Of a DNA stretch of 64,000 nt, positions 23,142 through 32,224 are shown one piece after another. The DNA is from Marinagarivorans cellulosilyticus (lineage in GTDB: Bacteria; Pseudomonadota; Gammaproteobacteria; Pseudomonadales; Cellvibrionaceae). Location of the stretch: NCBI RefSeq assembly GCF_021655555.1, contig NZ_AP023086.1, forward strand, positions 3,006,685 through 3,070,684, given 5' to 3'. The translations under genes were made by a program, and so were the position numbers. The stretch's first letter is position 1, and each line of letters begins with the position of its first letter. The notes below the pieces were generated by a model. It ran no database searches. It had not been told where the DNA came from and worked only from the letters and a program-made list of their open reading frames with translations.

Positions 23142-24821
23142 TTAGCCTGCGGAATTTACAAGTGTAAGCAGCAAAATCACGGTGCCATCATCTTCAATAT
23201 TTCCACGTTCTATTTGAAAAGGCATGTAGCTTTTATTTTTATGCTTTAGCCGAACATTTATATTAAATTCCTGGTCTTTAGCGCTGAGTAAACAGCTCCG
23301 TAAGGTGGTGTCGTCGTCGGGGTGAATGCGGTCGGTAAGGTCCATATGTCGATAGATGTTATGCTCTAGATCGGACACTAAGCCTATTGCGCTTAAAGAT
23401 TCGTTATCCCATTCGGTGTCATTCGCCGCCGGTGACCATTTTACTGTTCCGGCGGCAACCGGAGCATTATCTTCCTCTTTGGTCGTGCTTTCGCCCTGCA
23501 CGGGTTGCTGGCCTTCTTGAGCTTTTATTTTTAGATGGTTGGCAATGTTATCTAAATACGCACTAAAAGCTGAGAAGCTGCTGGGTTTGCTGGCTTGTTT
23601 GCTGGAGCCGTAAACGCTTAATACCGACCATAAACGGTTATTTTGAAAAATCGGCATGTGAATACTGGTATCGAATGCGTCGCTTTGAATGTCGACCGCG
23701 GCGGCAGGGTAGGCGGATGATTCAGAAAGGGTGCCCATATCGCTTTTGGCAAAGCGTTTAACATCGGTTTGTAAGAACAGTTTGGTTACCTTGATATATT
23801 CCCGCCCATTTTTACTGATTGCGGTGCGTCCATAGCACGCGCGCTGCATATATTTTTCAAATAACGGTGATAGTGTCATTAAGGTGTCGAGGTTGCTTTC
23901 GACAATGGTTTTGGGCCATTCTTCAAGGTTATTAATAACGCTTTTCATGTAGTTTGCATTGTGCAACTCGGCAATTTCGGTACTTGTAGCTAGGAAGGCA
24001 TCTTCGGCCTGCATAAAATCGCTACTGGCGGTGATCAGTTTTGGGTCGACAAGATGGTGTCTTTCTAAACTCTCCTCATTGCGCAGGCTTTCGAGAATAT
24101 TAATGGTTTTATAGGCCATTAAATGTAAATTTTGGTCGACCATTGTCATGTTGGGTTCGGTGATGGGGATCAGCGAAATTGCATCGAAGCCGACAATGTC
24201 GAGTGAGTCGGTGTCGCTTAATAAGTGCCTAAGCTGCTGGCTAAAGCCAATGCTTGTGAGGCTGGCGCCACAAATAATGCCTTTAGCGGTACAGCCGTTT
24301 TTCACGTAGTCGCTAGCGGCTTGGTAGCCACCAGAGAAAAGCGTGTCGTTGACGACAAAAATATTTTTTTCGTCGAGCTCAAATTGGTTGATTTCGCATT
24401 GATCGCAAAATGCTTCGTAACGTTTGCGAATGTCGTATTGAGACAGATCACCAACAAAGGCAAGTTCCCGGTGGCCTTTTTGAATCAGGTGATTAAAAGC
24501 TAATTCTGTGCCGTGATCGTTATCGCTGGTTATCATTGGGATTGCCAGTGGGAAGTAGTCATAGGCAATGGAGGCGACGGGCGTACCTTGGCTAAGTAAA
24601 TGCTGTGCAAGGTCGTTGTGTATGGCATTGCGCAAGATCACGGCGTAATCAATGTGCGCGCTGTGCATTGTGGATTTAAAGCTATTGAAACCTCCGGTCT
24701 TGATAACCGTAAAGTTGTAGCCTTTTAAAAAAGCATATTGTTGTAGTTGGCTAACCAGTTCTCCAAAGTAAAAACCTTGAAGGTAGGGTGTATACACGCC
24801 AATCGTTTTGCGCTTTGCCAC
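23142..24821 (-). CDS. Cytosolic LacI-like ligand-binding sensor (PBP1 fold) with GAF- and PAS-like regions, no DNA-binding domain
   Basis: A 559-residue protein. Residues 1-275 match the sugar-binding half of LacI-family regulators (KTIGVYTPYLQGFYFGELVS at the start, MITSDNDHGTELAFNHLIQ, GHRELAFVGD, LDIVGFDAISLIPITEPNMT). The N-terminal helix-turn-helix is absent: the protein starts directly with the first strand. Residues about 285-430 look GAF-like (ACYGRTAISKNGREYIKVTK, MPIFQNNRLWSVLSVYG), and 470-559 look PAS-like (HMDLTDRIHPDDDTTLRS, LKHKNKSYMPFQIERG). No GGDEF, EAL or kinase follows. It has no signal peptide. Output is presumably through the coiled-coil partner five bases downstream. 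Confidence 0.72.
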   Translation of the reverse strand: MAKRKTIGVYTPYLQGFYFGELVSQLQQYAFLKGYNFTVIKTGGFNSFKSTMHSAHIDYAVILRNAIHNDLAQHLLSQGTPVASIAYDYFPLAIPMITSDNDHGTELAFNHLIQKGHRELAFVGDLSQYDIRKRYEAFCDQCEINQFELDEKNIFVVNDTLFSGGYQAASDYVKNGCTAKGIICGASLTSIGFSQQLRHLLSDTDSLDIVGFDAISLIPITEPNMTMVDQNLHLMAYKTINILESLRNEESLERHHLVDPKLITASSDFMQAEDAFLATSTEIAELHNANYMKSVINNLEEWPKTIVESNLDTLMTLSPLFEKYMQRACYGRTAISKNGREYIKVTKLFLQTDVKRFAKSDMGTLSESSAYPAAAVDIQSDAFDTSIHMPIFQNNRLWSVLSVYGSSKQASKPSSFSAFSAYLDNIANHLKIKAQEGQQPVQGESTTKEEDNAPVAAGTVKWSPAANDTEWDNESLSAIGLVSDLEHNIYRHMDLTDRIHPDDDTTLRSCLLSAKDQEFNINVRLKHKNKSYMPFQIERGNIEDDGTVILLLTLVNSAG

Positions 24822-24966
24822 AGTGTATTAACCGTATCAGTTTATTATCCTTTAACTGTAGTACAGCTGAGTGTCGTTAAATCTGTGCTTTTATAGCTTA
24901 TGGCTGTTCTTATACTTTTTGATATGCCTAATGGTTATTGCGTTATGGATAACAGGGTAGGAGAGG

Positions 24967-24996
24967 GTTCGTATTGCCCTTAAAGGCAATACGAAC
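24967..24996 (-). terminator. Hairpin downstream of psd
   Basis: GTTCGTATTGCC and GGCAATACGAAC form a perfect twelve-base stem with a six-base loop, eight bases past the psd stop. No T-run follows on the minus strand. It is probably the 3' end structure of the rsgA-psd transcript. Confidence 0.55.
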
Positions 24997-25004
24997 TGTG
25001 CTAG

Positions 25005-25853
25005 CTAAATGAGGCTGGCAATAGGTTGGCCCATACGTACGGGGCTATTTTCACCGAGGTGCTCATGCCATTGAAGGGTGTTCTTGGGGGTGAGTACTAC
25101 GGCCGTTGACCCCAGTAAAAAGCGCCCCATTTCATCGCCTTTTTCGAGTGTTAATGTTTTCGATTCTTGGTAATTAAAGTGGCGAACTTGTTTTTTCTGG
25201 GGGGCAACAATGCCGGCCCAAGGGGTGTAAATACTGGCCACAATCATTGCGCCCACCAAAACGACAGCCATTGGCCCGCGCTCGGTTTCAAAGTGGCAGA
25301 CAACGCGTTCGTTGCGTGCAAATAAACGGGGGACGTGTTGCGCTGTTACCGTATTCACGGAAAATAAATCACCGGGGATATGCGTCATATGGGTAAGTTT
25401 GCCGGCCAGTGGCATATGCACGCGGTGGTAGTCGCGAGGCGATAGGTAAATGGTGGCGAAGTTGCCGTCTTGGTAGAGCTCGGCGTCTTCGCTTTTGCCA
25501 CCAACAAGCTCGAGCAATGTAAAGCTTTGCCCTTTGGCTTGGAATATACGCCCGTCTTCGATGGTTCCTAGTTGGCTAATGGCTCCGTCTGCGGGGCTGA
25601 CAAGAGATTGGCCTGTATCGATGGGGCGGGCGTCGGGCTTGAGGGCGCGGGTAAAAAAGTCGTTGAAGCAGGCATAGGCTTCGGGGTTTTGCTCGATGGC
25701 ATCGCGCATGTCGATGTCGTATTTGTTGGCAAACCAGTTAATGAAGGTATTTTTGATAAAAGGGTTGGTGCTGCTCGCCAATAGGCCTGCGCCGCGAGAA
25801 ATAAGATGCTGCGGGGCAAGGCGTTGTAGGGCAATAAATAGTTGATCGCTCAT
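25005..25853 (-). CDS. psd: Phosphatidylserine decarboxylase proenzyme
   Basis: A 282-residue enzyme that makes phosphatidylethanolamine from phosphatidylserine at the inner membrane. The self-cleavage motif LGST is at 247-250 (GRFLLGSTAVVL), where the serine becomes the pyruvoyl group. The conserved SPADG (86-90) and SPRDYHRVHMPL (138-149) provide the charge-relay residues. Length and order are those of the proteobacterial type I enzyme. It follows rsgA by 47 bases on the same strand, a common arrangement. Confidence 0.97.
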   Translation of the reverse strand: MSDQLFIALQRLAPQHLISRGAGLLASSTNPFIKNTFINWFANKYDIDMRDAIEQNPEAYACFNDFFTRALKPDARPIDTGQSLVSPADGAISQLGTIEDGRIFQAKGQSFTLLELVGGKSEDAELYQDGNFATIYLSPRDYHRVHMPLAGKLTHMTHIPGDLFSVNTVTAQHVPRLFARNERVVCHFETERGPMAVVLVGAMIVASIYTPWAGIVAPQKKQVRHFNYQESKTLTLEKGDEMGRFLLGSTAVVLTPKNTLQWHEHLGENSPVRMGQPIASLI

Positions 25854-25900
25854 ACGAATGCTGAACTCTGTAGTGTGTGATGTTAAAGGTGTAAGTCGAT

Positions 25901-26947
25901 TTATTGTTTCTGTGGACGCTCGCCCTGAATAGTGACCTCGTCTAAACTTTGCACAATATAGGTATAACTTTTATAGCGCTCTGGTGTGATATCACCGGCG
26001 GCTGCGGCTTTTGAGATGGCGCAGTGGGCGTCGTTAATGTGAGTGCAATTGCGATATTTACATAAGCCGATAAAGGGGCGGAATTCACTAAAGCCGTGCA
26101 AGACATCATCGGGGCTTAAATGCCAAAGGCCAAATTCGCGTATACCGGGTGAATCAATACAATTACCGCCGTCTGGAAAGTGATATAAACGCGCGTGGGT
26201 GGTTGTGTGACGGCCTTTGCGCGCGACATCCGATAGCTCGCCTATTTTGATTTCTTCGGCAGGCAATAGTGTTTGAATAATCGAAGATTTGCCCACGCCA
26301 GACTGCCCCACAAAAATGCTGCAACCGTCGCTAAGCAGTTGTTTAAGTGTGTCCATGCCAATGTTGTTTTTACTGGAAATGGCTAAACTGCGATAGCCTA
26401 ATGCTTGGTATTTTTTGAGTAGGTCGAGAGTCGGGTTGTTATCGCCAAGTAGGTCACACTTATTGACCAGTAGTAGTACCTCTAGACCTAAGTGTTCGGC
26501 GACCACAATGTAGCGGTCGATAAGGTTGCTGTGCGCTTCTGGTTCAGGGGCTATCACAATAATGGCGCGGGTGATGTTGGCGCCGACCAGCTTCATTTTG
26601 CCGTAGCTATCTGGTCGACATAGCTCGCTAGTGCGCTGGTTAATGGCTTCAACTATGCCTGTATTGGCTTGTTCGCCTAAGCCGCGGCGCCATACTACGT
26701 GGTCGCCAGTGACAATATGGGGAAGGTTTGCGCGCAGGTGGCAACGGATAACGTCCCCACTTAAAGCGCATTCAACATCGGCTTGTGCGCGGTAATGGCT
26801 AATCACTAAGCCATTTTGTTCTTCGCCAAAGTTGTTATCATCCGGTTGTGCTATCGGTTTGCCGGGTGCTTTTGCATTGCGATTAATTTGGGCGTGTTTA
26901 TCATCAATGCGCGTTTTTTGTTGTTTGCTGAGTCTACGTTTGGCCAC
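25901..26947 (-). CDS. rsgA: Small ribosomal subunit biogenesis GTPase RsgA
   Basis: A 348-residue circularly permuted GTPase that helps mature the 30S subunit. The OB-fold is near residues 45-115 (HLRANLPHIVTGDHVVWRRG), followed by G4 NKCDLL, G1 VGQSGVGKSSII, G3 DSPGIREFGL and the zinc knuckle CKYRNCTHINDAHC. GTG 26947 was chosen because the protein then opens VAKRRLSKQQKTRI, like other RsgA proteins; the open frame extends 67 codons further, antisense to the start of orn, without homology. Divergent from orn, as in many gammaproteobacteria. Confidence 0.94.
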   Translation of the reverse strand: MAKRRLSKQQKTRIDDKHAQINRNAKAPGKPIAQPDDNNFGEEQNGLVISHYRAQADVECALSGDVIRCHLRANLPHIVTGDHVVWRRGLGEQANTGIVEAINQRTSELCRPDSYGKMKLVGANITRAIIVIAPEPEAHSNLIDRYIVVAEHLGLEVLLLVNKCDLLGDNNPTLDLLKKYQALGYRSLAISSKNNIGMDTLKQLLSDGCSIFVGQSGVGKSSIIQTLLPAEEIKIGELSDVARKGRHTTTHARLYHFPDGGNCIDSPGIREFGLWHLSPDDVLHGFSEFRPFIGLCKYRNCTHINDAHCAISKAAAAGDITPERYKSYTYIVQSLDEVTIQGERPQKQ

Positions 26948-27044
26948 AATAATCGGTATCTGCTGGTCTATAATCGCTGCATTGTACGACAAAACGACGC
27001 TATTACTGCACACCAACCCTTTAACTGGCCAATTGAGTTTTCGA

Positions 27045-27602
27045 ATGACAAAAAATAACACTGCAAATGACACCAACCTAGTTTGGATCGACCTCGAAAT
27101 GACGGGCTTACTGCCCGAGCAAGATACCATTATTGAGATCGCCACCATTGTGACCGACAGTCAGTTGAATATTTTGGCGCAAGGGCCTGTTATGGCTATT
27201 CAACACTCCAAAGCGGTTTTGGATGCAATGGACGAATGGAATACGACGCAGCATGGCGGCTCGGGTTTGGTTGATCGAGTATTGGAAAGCAATACCACGA
27301 TGCGCGATGCAGAAAAGGCGACACTTGCCTTTTTGGAGCAGTGGGTACCCAAAGGTAAGAGCCCGATTTGTGGCAACTCTATTGGTCAGGATCGTCGTTT
27401 TTTGGTGCGTTACATGCCAGAGTTGGAGGCGTATTTTCACTATCGCAGTATCGATGTTTCGACCATTAAGGAGCTTACTCGCCGCTGGCAACCCGAGCTG
27501 TTGGACGGCGTGAAAAAGCAGGGCAGCCATTTGGCGCTAGATGATATTAAAGACTCAATTGCAGAGCTTAAGTATTATCGCGGTACAGTTTTCAGTATTT
27601 GA
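27045..27602 (+). CDS. orn: Oligoribonuclease
   Basis: A 185-residue DEDDh exonuclease that degrades 2-5-mer RNAs and the c-di-GMP breakdown product pGpG. Motif I is WIDLEMTGLLPEQDTIIEIA, motif II GNSIGQDRRFLVRYMPELE, motif III HLALDDIKDSIAEL. ATG 27045 gives the normal protein (MTKNNTANDTNLVWIDLEMT); an open frame upstream to 26832 is antisense to rsgA. Relevant to this window because several c-di-GMP-type regulators are encoded. Confidence 0.95.
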   Translation: MTKNNTANDTNLVWIDLEMTGLLPEQDTIIEIATIVTDSQLNILAQGPVMAIQHSKAVLDAMDEWNTTQHGGSGLVDRVLESNTTMRDAEKATLAFLEQWVPKGKSPICGNSIGQDRRFLVRYMPELEAYFHYRSIDVSTIKELTRRWQPELLDGVKKQGSHLALDDIKDSIAELKYYRGTVFSI

Positions 27603-27942
27603 TGCTTAGGTGTTGATTAAAAATTGAGCACTATCGCAGGTGGCACTAACGTTGGCGGCTTGCCTTGCGCTTCTGTGGTGATTAAAGGTATCCTATATTT
27701 ATGCTTTTTTTAACCTATTGTTTTGTAATTTAGCGGTGCATCTCAAAAACACAATTTGGCGCCTAGTCTAACAAGTACGTTCGTGTGTATCCTGCCTATA
27801 AATAACACCTGAACCAATTACGTCTTGGCTTGTTAGTCGTGGCGGGTTTAGGTTGATTTACCATAGAAAATTAGCGTTGCGGCTTGTTTAACGCTGCATT
27901 AGGCGCCGAAATCACTAGTGCTTAAATCTTCAAAATTACACC
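27603..27942. other. 340-bp intergenic region, no feature identified
   Basis: Lies between orn and the CBM6-DUF1592 gene. It must hold the promoter of the latter, but I could not pick boxes with confidence. No hairpin with a T-run and no open frame with a ribosome binding site was seen. Confidence 0.5.
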
Positions 27943-30771
27943 ATGAAAGGTACTTTTTATATGCTACCCAAGCAATCTTTATCCGTTTACGTTCGCGCAA
28001 CGAAACTGGCGGGCTTGGTGATTACTGCCACGACTTTGGGGGCCTGCGTTGCAGACCCAGTTCCAGACCAAGGTGTTGGACAAGAATCATCAAGTCTTGC
28101 TGTTATTTCTAGTTCTTCTGCTCCTGTTGTTCAGTCGTCCAGCCAAGCGCCTGTTGTAAGCAGCTCGTCAGTTGCGCAAGCGCAGACTATTCGACTTCAA
28201 GCGCAAGATTATGCGCGCTTTAATGAGTCTGATGGCCGTCAAGGTGCCACTGCTGGGCGTTGCAGTCAGGGCATGGTCGACTTAGTCGATATCACTGATA
28301 ATGGCGGCACTTGTGCTGTGGGCTATACCGCTTCAGGCGAGTGGGTAGAGTACGACGTTTCTGGTGTTGTGCCGGGCACTTACACTATTTCTTTGCGCAC
28401 CTCAGCGGCCAATGCGGGTCGTCGTCTGCAGGTTTCTGTTGATGGAAATCTAGTGGGTACTGTGCAAACTGTTGGCAATGGCTGGGAAAGCTATGTTGAT
28501 AACACCATTACCAATGTTGCATTGCGCTCTAGCAATACTGTAGTTCGAGTAGCTTTTGCTGATGGTGAAGCCAACTTAAATTATTTTGACCTTATTCCTA
28601 CCGGTGGCGGTTTGCCACCAGTTTCAAGTGCGCCGGTTGTTGCATCCTCAAGTAGTGTTGCATCCTCAAGTAGTGTTGCTCCTCCGCCGAGCAGCGCGCC
28701 TGTTGCCAGCAGTTCAGCGCCTTCAGGTGGTGTTTCTATTGGCGATGCGGACGATCGCGCGGCTGGGCAGTATGCCGAGCATAGCTGCGGCCTTTGCCAC
28801 CAGAGCGAAGGTTCTGGTGTGTTTACGGCGCTGGGTGCGCCGAGTGGGCAAATCGATATCTCTTATGCGCTATCTCCATCGGGCTTCGCTCAGTTGGTGG
28901 AAGTAGTGAGTGCAACAATGCCTAAAGGCGGCGCAAATAAGTGTACGGAAGTCGATAACTGCGCTGTAAACACTGCGGCTTATATGGTTGCGATGTTTTC
29001 CGATGGCAGCGGTGGCGGCGATCCACAAGCTTCTAGCTGTACTTCTGACAACGAAATTAGCTATGGCCTGCGTACAGTTCGTTTGTTGACCTCCAACGAG
29101 ATGTCAAAGTCATTGGTTGATATTGGTTTGATTGACGAGGGTGATTTTGAGCAGAGCTACAGTTATGTTGGCGGTAGCCACGGTAAGAGCTTTTACCCTG
29201 TTAATACCGATCAGCGTGTAACAGAGGATACGCTTCGTAAAGTTGTTTCAGCTGCCGAGAATTTATCGTTGATCGCTACCGACAAGGTTAAGCAGCGCTA
29301 CAACTGCGGCAATAACTGCGAAGCGACGTTTATGGGTATTGCAGAGCGTATGTTCCGCCGCCCTCTAAGCAACGAAGAGAAGTCTACCTATTCTGGTATC
29401 TTCAGCGAAATGGGTGATGACGGCTTGCAGGTAGCGCTCGCGGCAGCGATTGCTGCGCCTCAGTTCTTGTACCGCTCCGAAATGGGTATTCCGGTATCTG
29501 AAGCGATTCAGCGAGGTATGGATTTAGGCTCGTTATCGTCTGGTGGCAACAAGTTAAACGCGGCCGATCGTAATGCTTATGTGCTTGACAGCTACGAGAC
29601 AGCAACGGCCCTTGCTTATATGTACACAGGCTCAACGCCTGATGAAACATTGATGAATGCAGCTGCTAATAATCGTTTGAACACCGAAGCCCAAATCGCG
29701 AGCCAAATTGATCGCTTGATCGATACAGCGCGTGGTCGCGAGCATACTGCCAATTTTGGCGCCAACTGGTTCTTGGCTGATCGTGTTTTTGACGCAAAAC
29801 GCCAGAAGGCAGAGTTCACCGATAACATCAGAGCCGATATGGCCCGTGAAGTGCGTGAGCTCTTTAGTGAAGTGTTTTACAACGAAGATGTTCCATTCGG
29901 CGATTTGTACGGCGGTGACTTTACCGTGCTGAACCGACGCCTAGCCCAGTACTACGGTGTCAATAGTGGTAGTAGCGGTGACAATGATTGGCGTGTTACG
30001 AACACTGTGGAGCGCGGTGGTATTTTAACCAGCGGTGCATTTATGGTGAACACGGGTTCTGATGCCTATACGCGCCCAATTTTACGGGCCGTAAAGCTGC
30101 GTGAATTGATGTTGTGTCACGTCGTACCGCCGCCAGTAAACATTGCTGGTGACCCTGCAGAGCAGCAAGCTTTGGCAGATGCGCGTACTGCGGCCCTAAA
30201 TGAGATAACCGAGTTATCCTTACAGGGTGAGCTGACCAGTCGTGAGTTCTTTGAGCGTCAAACCGATAGCCCGCTTTGCGATAGCTGTCACGAGAAGGTG
30301 ATTAACCCACTGTTTGGTATGGAAGACTTTGATGCATACGGTAAGCCGCGTACGACACAAAAAGGCGTTAGTGACGCAGGTAAACTAGGGTTGCCTATCG
30401 ATACTACCGGTACTTTGTATGGGTTAAGCTCTATCAGTGACTCAGACTTAATTACCTTCGACGGCACAAAAGATTTGGCAAAACAAGTGGCCGATCTTCC
30501 CGCCGTTCGCAGTTGTTTGGCGGTAAACAGCTTCCGCTGGACAACGGGATTGCCTCTTGATAAAGCGGCTTATTCTAAAGATGAGAGTGGTCGAATTCGC
30601 GAGCCAGTGCTTTTAAGCTCTGAGCAAGAGTCCGCGTACTCGTGTGTGAAAGAACAGTTAGTGTCTGAGTTGGAAGCCAATGATGATCCGAAAGCGTTGT
30701 ATCGCAAAATCGGTACCCTCGATCTCATTCGTCTTCGTCGCTCTATCGACAACTCACAGCTACAAAACTAA
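27943..30771 (+). CDS. Lipoprotein with CBM6-like domain, polyserine linkers, cytochrome c and DUF1592/1588/1585 domains
   Basis: A 942-residue modular protein. Lipobox TLGAC with Cys35; first Ser-rich linker (48-80); CBM6-like module (about 83-220: GEWVEYDVSGVVPGTYTISL, GEANLNYFDLIP); second Ser/Pro linker with an 18-bp DNA duplication near 28641; a cytochrome c with CGLCH (near 281); then the planctomycete-type series DUF1587/1595 (RLLTSNEM to FLYRSEM), DUF1592 (YETATALAYMYTG), DUF1588 (RGGILTSGAFM; a second CxxCH as CDSCHEK) and DUF1585 (RSCLAVNSFRWTTG). It is followed by its usual DUF1552 partner. ATG 27961 is an equally possible start. A role in surface polysaccharide oxidation is inference. 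Confidence 0.88.
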   Translation: MKGTFYMLPKQSLSVYVRATKLAGLVITATTLGACVADPVPDQGVGQESSSLAVISSSSAPVVQSSSQAPVVSSSSVAQAQTIRLQAQDYARFNESDGRQGATAGRCSQGMVDLVDITDNGGTCAVGYTASGEWVEYDVSGVVPGTYTISLRTSAANAGRRLQVSVDGNLVGTVQTVGNGWESYVDNTITNVALRSSNTVVRVAFADGEANLNYFDLIPTGGGLPPVSSAPVVASSSSVASSSSVAPPPSSAPVASSSAPSGGVSIGDADDRAAGQYAEHSCGLCHQSEGSGVFTALGAPSGQIDISYALSPSGFAQLVEVVSATMPKGGANKCTEVDNCAVNTAAYMVAMFSDGSGGGDPQASSCTSDNEISYGLRTVRLLTSNEMSKSLVDIGLIDEGDFEQSYSYVGGSHGKSFYPVNTDQRVTEDTLRKVVSAAENLSLIATDKVKQRYNCGNNCEATFMGIAERMFRRPLSNEEKSTYSGIFSEMGDDGLQVALAAAIAAPQFLYRSEMGIPVSEAIQRGMDLGSLSSGGNKLNAADRNAYVLDSYETATALAYMYTGSTPDETLMNAAANNRLNTEAQIASQIDRLIDTARGREHTANFGANWFLADRVFDAKRQKAEFTDNIRADMAREVRELFSEVFYNEDVPFGDLYGGDFTVLNRRLAQYYGVNSGSSGDNDWRVTNTVERGGILTSGAFMVNTGSDAYTRPILRAVKLRELMLCHVVPPPVNIAGDPAEQQALADARTAALNEITELSLQGELTSREFFERQTDSPLCDSCHEKVINPLFGMEDFDAYGKPRTTQKGVSDAGKLGLPIDTTGTLYGLSSISDSDLITFDGTKDLAKQVADLPAVRSCLAVNSFRWTTGLPLDKAAYSKDESGRIREPVLLSSEQESAYSCVKEQLVSELEANDDPKALYRKIGTLDLIRLRRSIDNSQLQN

Positions 30772-30791
30772 GGTCTCTCAGGATTATTGCT

Positions 30792-32141
30792 ATGAATAAA
30801 ATTACTGAAAGAAGAATGAAAAACATCAATAGAGATCGTCGCCAGTTCATCGAAAAACTTGGCAAGTGGGGCATCTCTGGTTCATTGTTACGCGCCTCCC
30901 CCATGGTAGCCGGCATGATGTATTCGCGTTTTGCGCAAGCGCAAGACGACCGCAAGTTCGTCTTGATATATCAGCCTAACGGCTCGCCCGATGGACGCTA
31001 CTTAACCGGTGGCTTTAGTTCACCGGCGTTATCGCCTCTTGCGCCTCACGCCTCTAGTATTGCGGCACTGGAGATGACCATCTCTAAGCCGGGTAACCAT
31101 GGTAATTTGCAGCAAGCGGCCGGTGCTGAGTCGTACCAAGGTAACGTGGCAAACGGCAGTAGTGTGAACATGCAGGCGGCTAAGGTGATGGGCAACCTAA
31201 CGCCTTTCCGGTCTATCCAGTTGGGTGTTTACTCGGGGCCTGGCGGCAGTGCCGAGCCTTCCGCCGATAACAACCAGGCGGCAGGTATTGACCGCTTAAA
31301 CGGCCAAGCTGTAGGGCGTGAGTGGAATTCGCGAATAGCACTGCAGTCCATTTTCAGCAGTGCGCCACCAGCGCCAATGCCTGGAACGGGTGGCGATACC
31401 GGACCATCCATATATGCCAAGCGCATCAAAATTGCCGAAGCTAACCTACGGGCTTTGGATGCTTTGGAGGCGAAATTGGATGGTGATGAGCGTGCCAAGT
31501 TGGCTTCTCACCGGGAGGCTGTGGAGAACCGTCAACGCATCGATATGAATAGTCAGCAAGATTACCTTGATCAGATGATGTCTGGTGGCGATTCCGGTGG
31601 TTCAAGTGGTGGTGGTTCATGTTCTGCGCCGAGCGTGCAGTCTTTAGGCTCGCCATTGCAGGAATATAAGGCGCAAGCAGAAATTGCTGCAAAGGCTTTG
31701 AGTTGTGGTTTGACTAACGTCGCTTCGATTCAATTTAACGAAACGCAGGCGTCGTGGAGCCCTAATGATGGTACTGCGGATTCAGTCCCCATCAGTGGTG
31801 CTGACCACCACGGTGGCAACCACAGTAACGATAACGCATTCTTGCCACAAATTATTGGCTATATGAATAAAGGCGTTTCTCACCTGATTACTCGACTGAA
31901 AGCAGAGGGGATTTACGACAGGACCGTGGTTTGTGTCATTAGTGAAATGGGCGATGGTCAAAACCACACCCCGGGTAACGGTCCCATTACTTTGGCTTCC
32001 GGAATGCCGAATTTTAGGGGGGCTGGAACGCGTAATATTGGTATGGATCACTACGCAATCTTTAGTGATGTGTTTACGCTATTGGACATTCAGCCCGATG
32101 GCACGATGGTCCATAATTACGGTCCCGGCGCGCTTACGTAA
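30792..32141 (+). CDS. DUF1552 protein, probable Tat-exported partner of the DUF1592 cytochrome
   Basis: A 449-residue protein with a twin-arginine-type leader: NRDRRQFIEKLGKWGISGS followed by a hydrophobic stretch and a cleavage-like AQAQDD. The mature part has the family segments FVLIYQPNGSPDGRY, GNHGNLQQAAG and the late SGADHHGGNHSND and VVCVISEMGDGQNHTPGN, consistent with a sulfatase-like α/β hydrolase core described for DUF1501/DUF1552 proteins. A Gly/Ser-rich insertion lies near 270. It starts 20 bases after the DUF1592 gene. These two families nearly always occur together; the reaction is not known. Confidence 0.88.
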   Translation: MNKITERRMKNINRDRRQFIEKLGKWGISGSLLRASPMVAGMMYSRFAQAQDDRKFVLIYQPNGSPDGRYLTGGFSSPALSPLAPHASSIAALEMTISKPGNHGNLQQAAGAESYQGNVANGSSVNMQAAKVMGNLTPFRSIQLGVYSGPGGSAEPSADNNQAAGIDRLNGQAVGREWNSRIALQSIFSSAPPAPMPGTGGDTGPSIYAKRIKIAEANLRALDALEAKLDGDERAKLASHREAVENRQRIDMNSQQDYLDQMMSGGDSGGSSGGGSCSAPSVQSLGSPLQEYKAQAEIAAKALSCGLTNVASIQFNETQASWSPNDGTADSVPISGADHHGGNHSNDNAFLPQIIGYMNKGVSHLITRLKAEGIYDRTVVCVISEMGDGQNHTPGNGPITLASGMPNFRGAGTRNIGMDHYAIFSDVFTLLDIQPDGTMVHNYGPGALT

Positions 32142-32152
32142 TTACTTGGGAG

Positions 32153-32204
32153 CATTACACACATAAAAAAACCGCCTTTTGGCGGTTTTTTTATGTGTGT
32201 AATG
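32153..32204. terminator. Large bidirectional terminator
   Basis: A 24-base perfect inverted repeat with a four-base TTTT loop: the core ACCGCC/GGCGGT is flanked by A7 and T7 runs, extended by CATTACACACAT and its complement. It separates the convergent DUF1552 and DUF1566 genes and should terminate transcription from both sides. Confidence 0.92.
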
Positions 32205-32224
32205 CAGAAGATATTAATTGAGAT

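Noticed and set aside
26948..27148. N-terminal extension of rsgA
   Set aside because: Antisense to orn start, no similarity to RsgA; GTG 26947 gives the family-like VAKRRLSKQQ start.
28641..28680. 18-bp tandem DNA repeat
   Set aside because: It encodes part of a polyserine linker; coding repetition is normal there and it is not a separate element.
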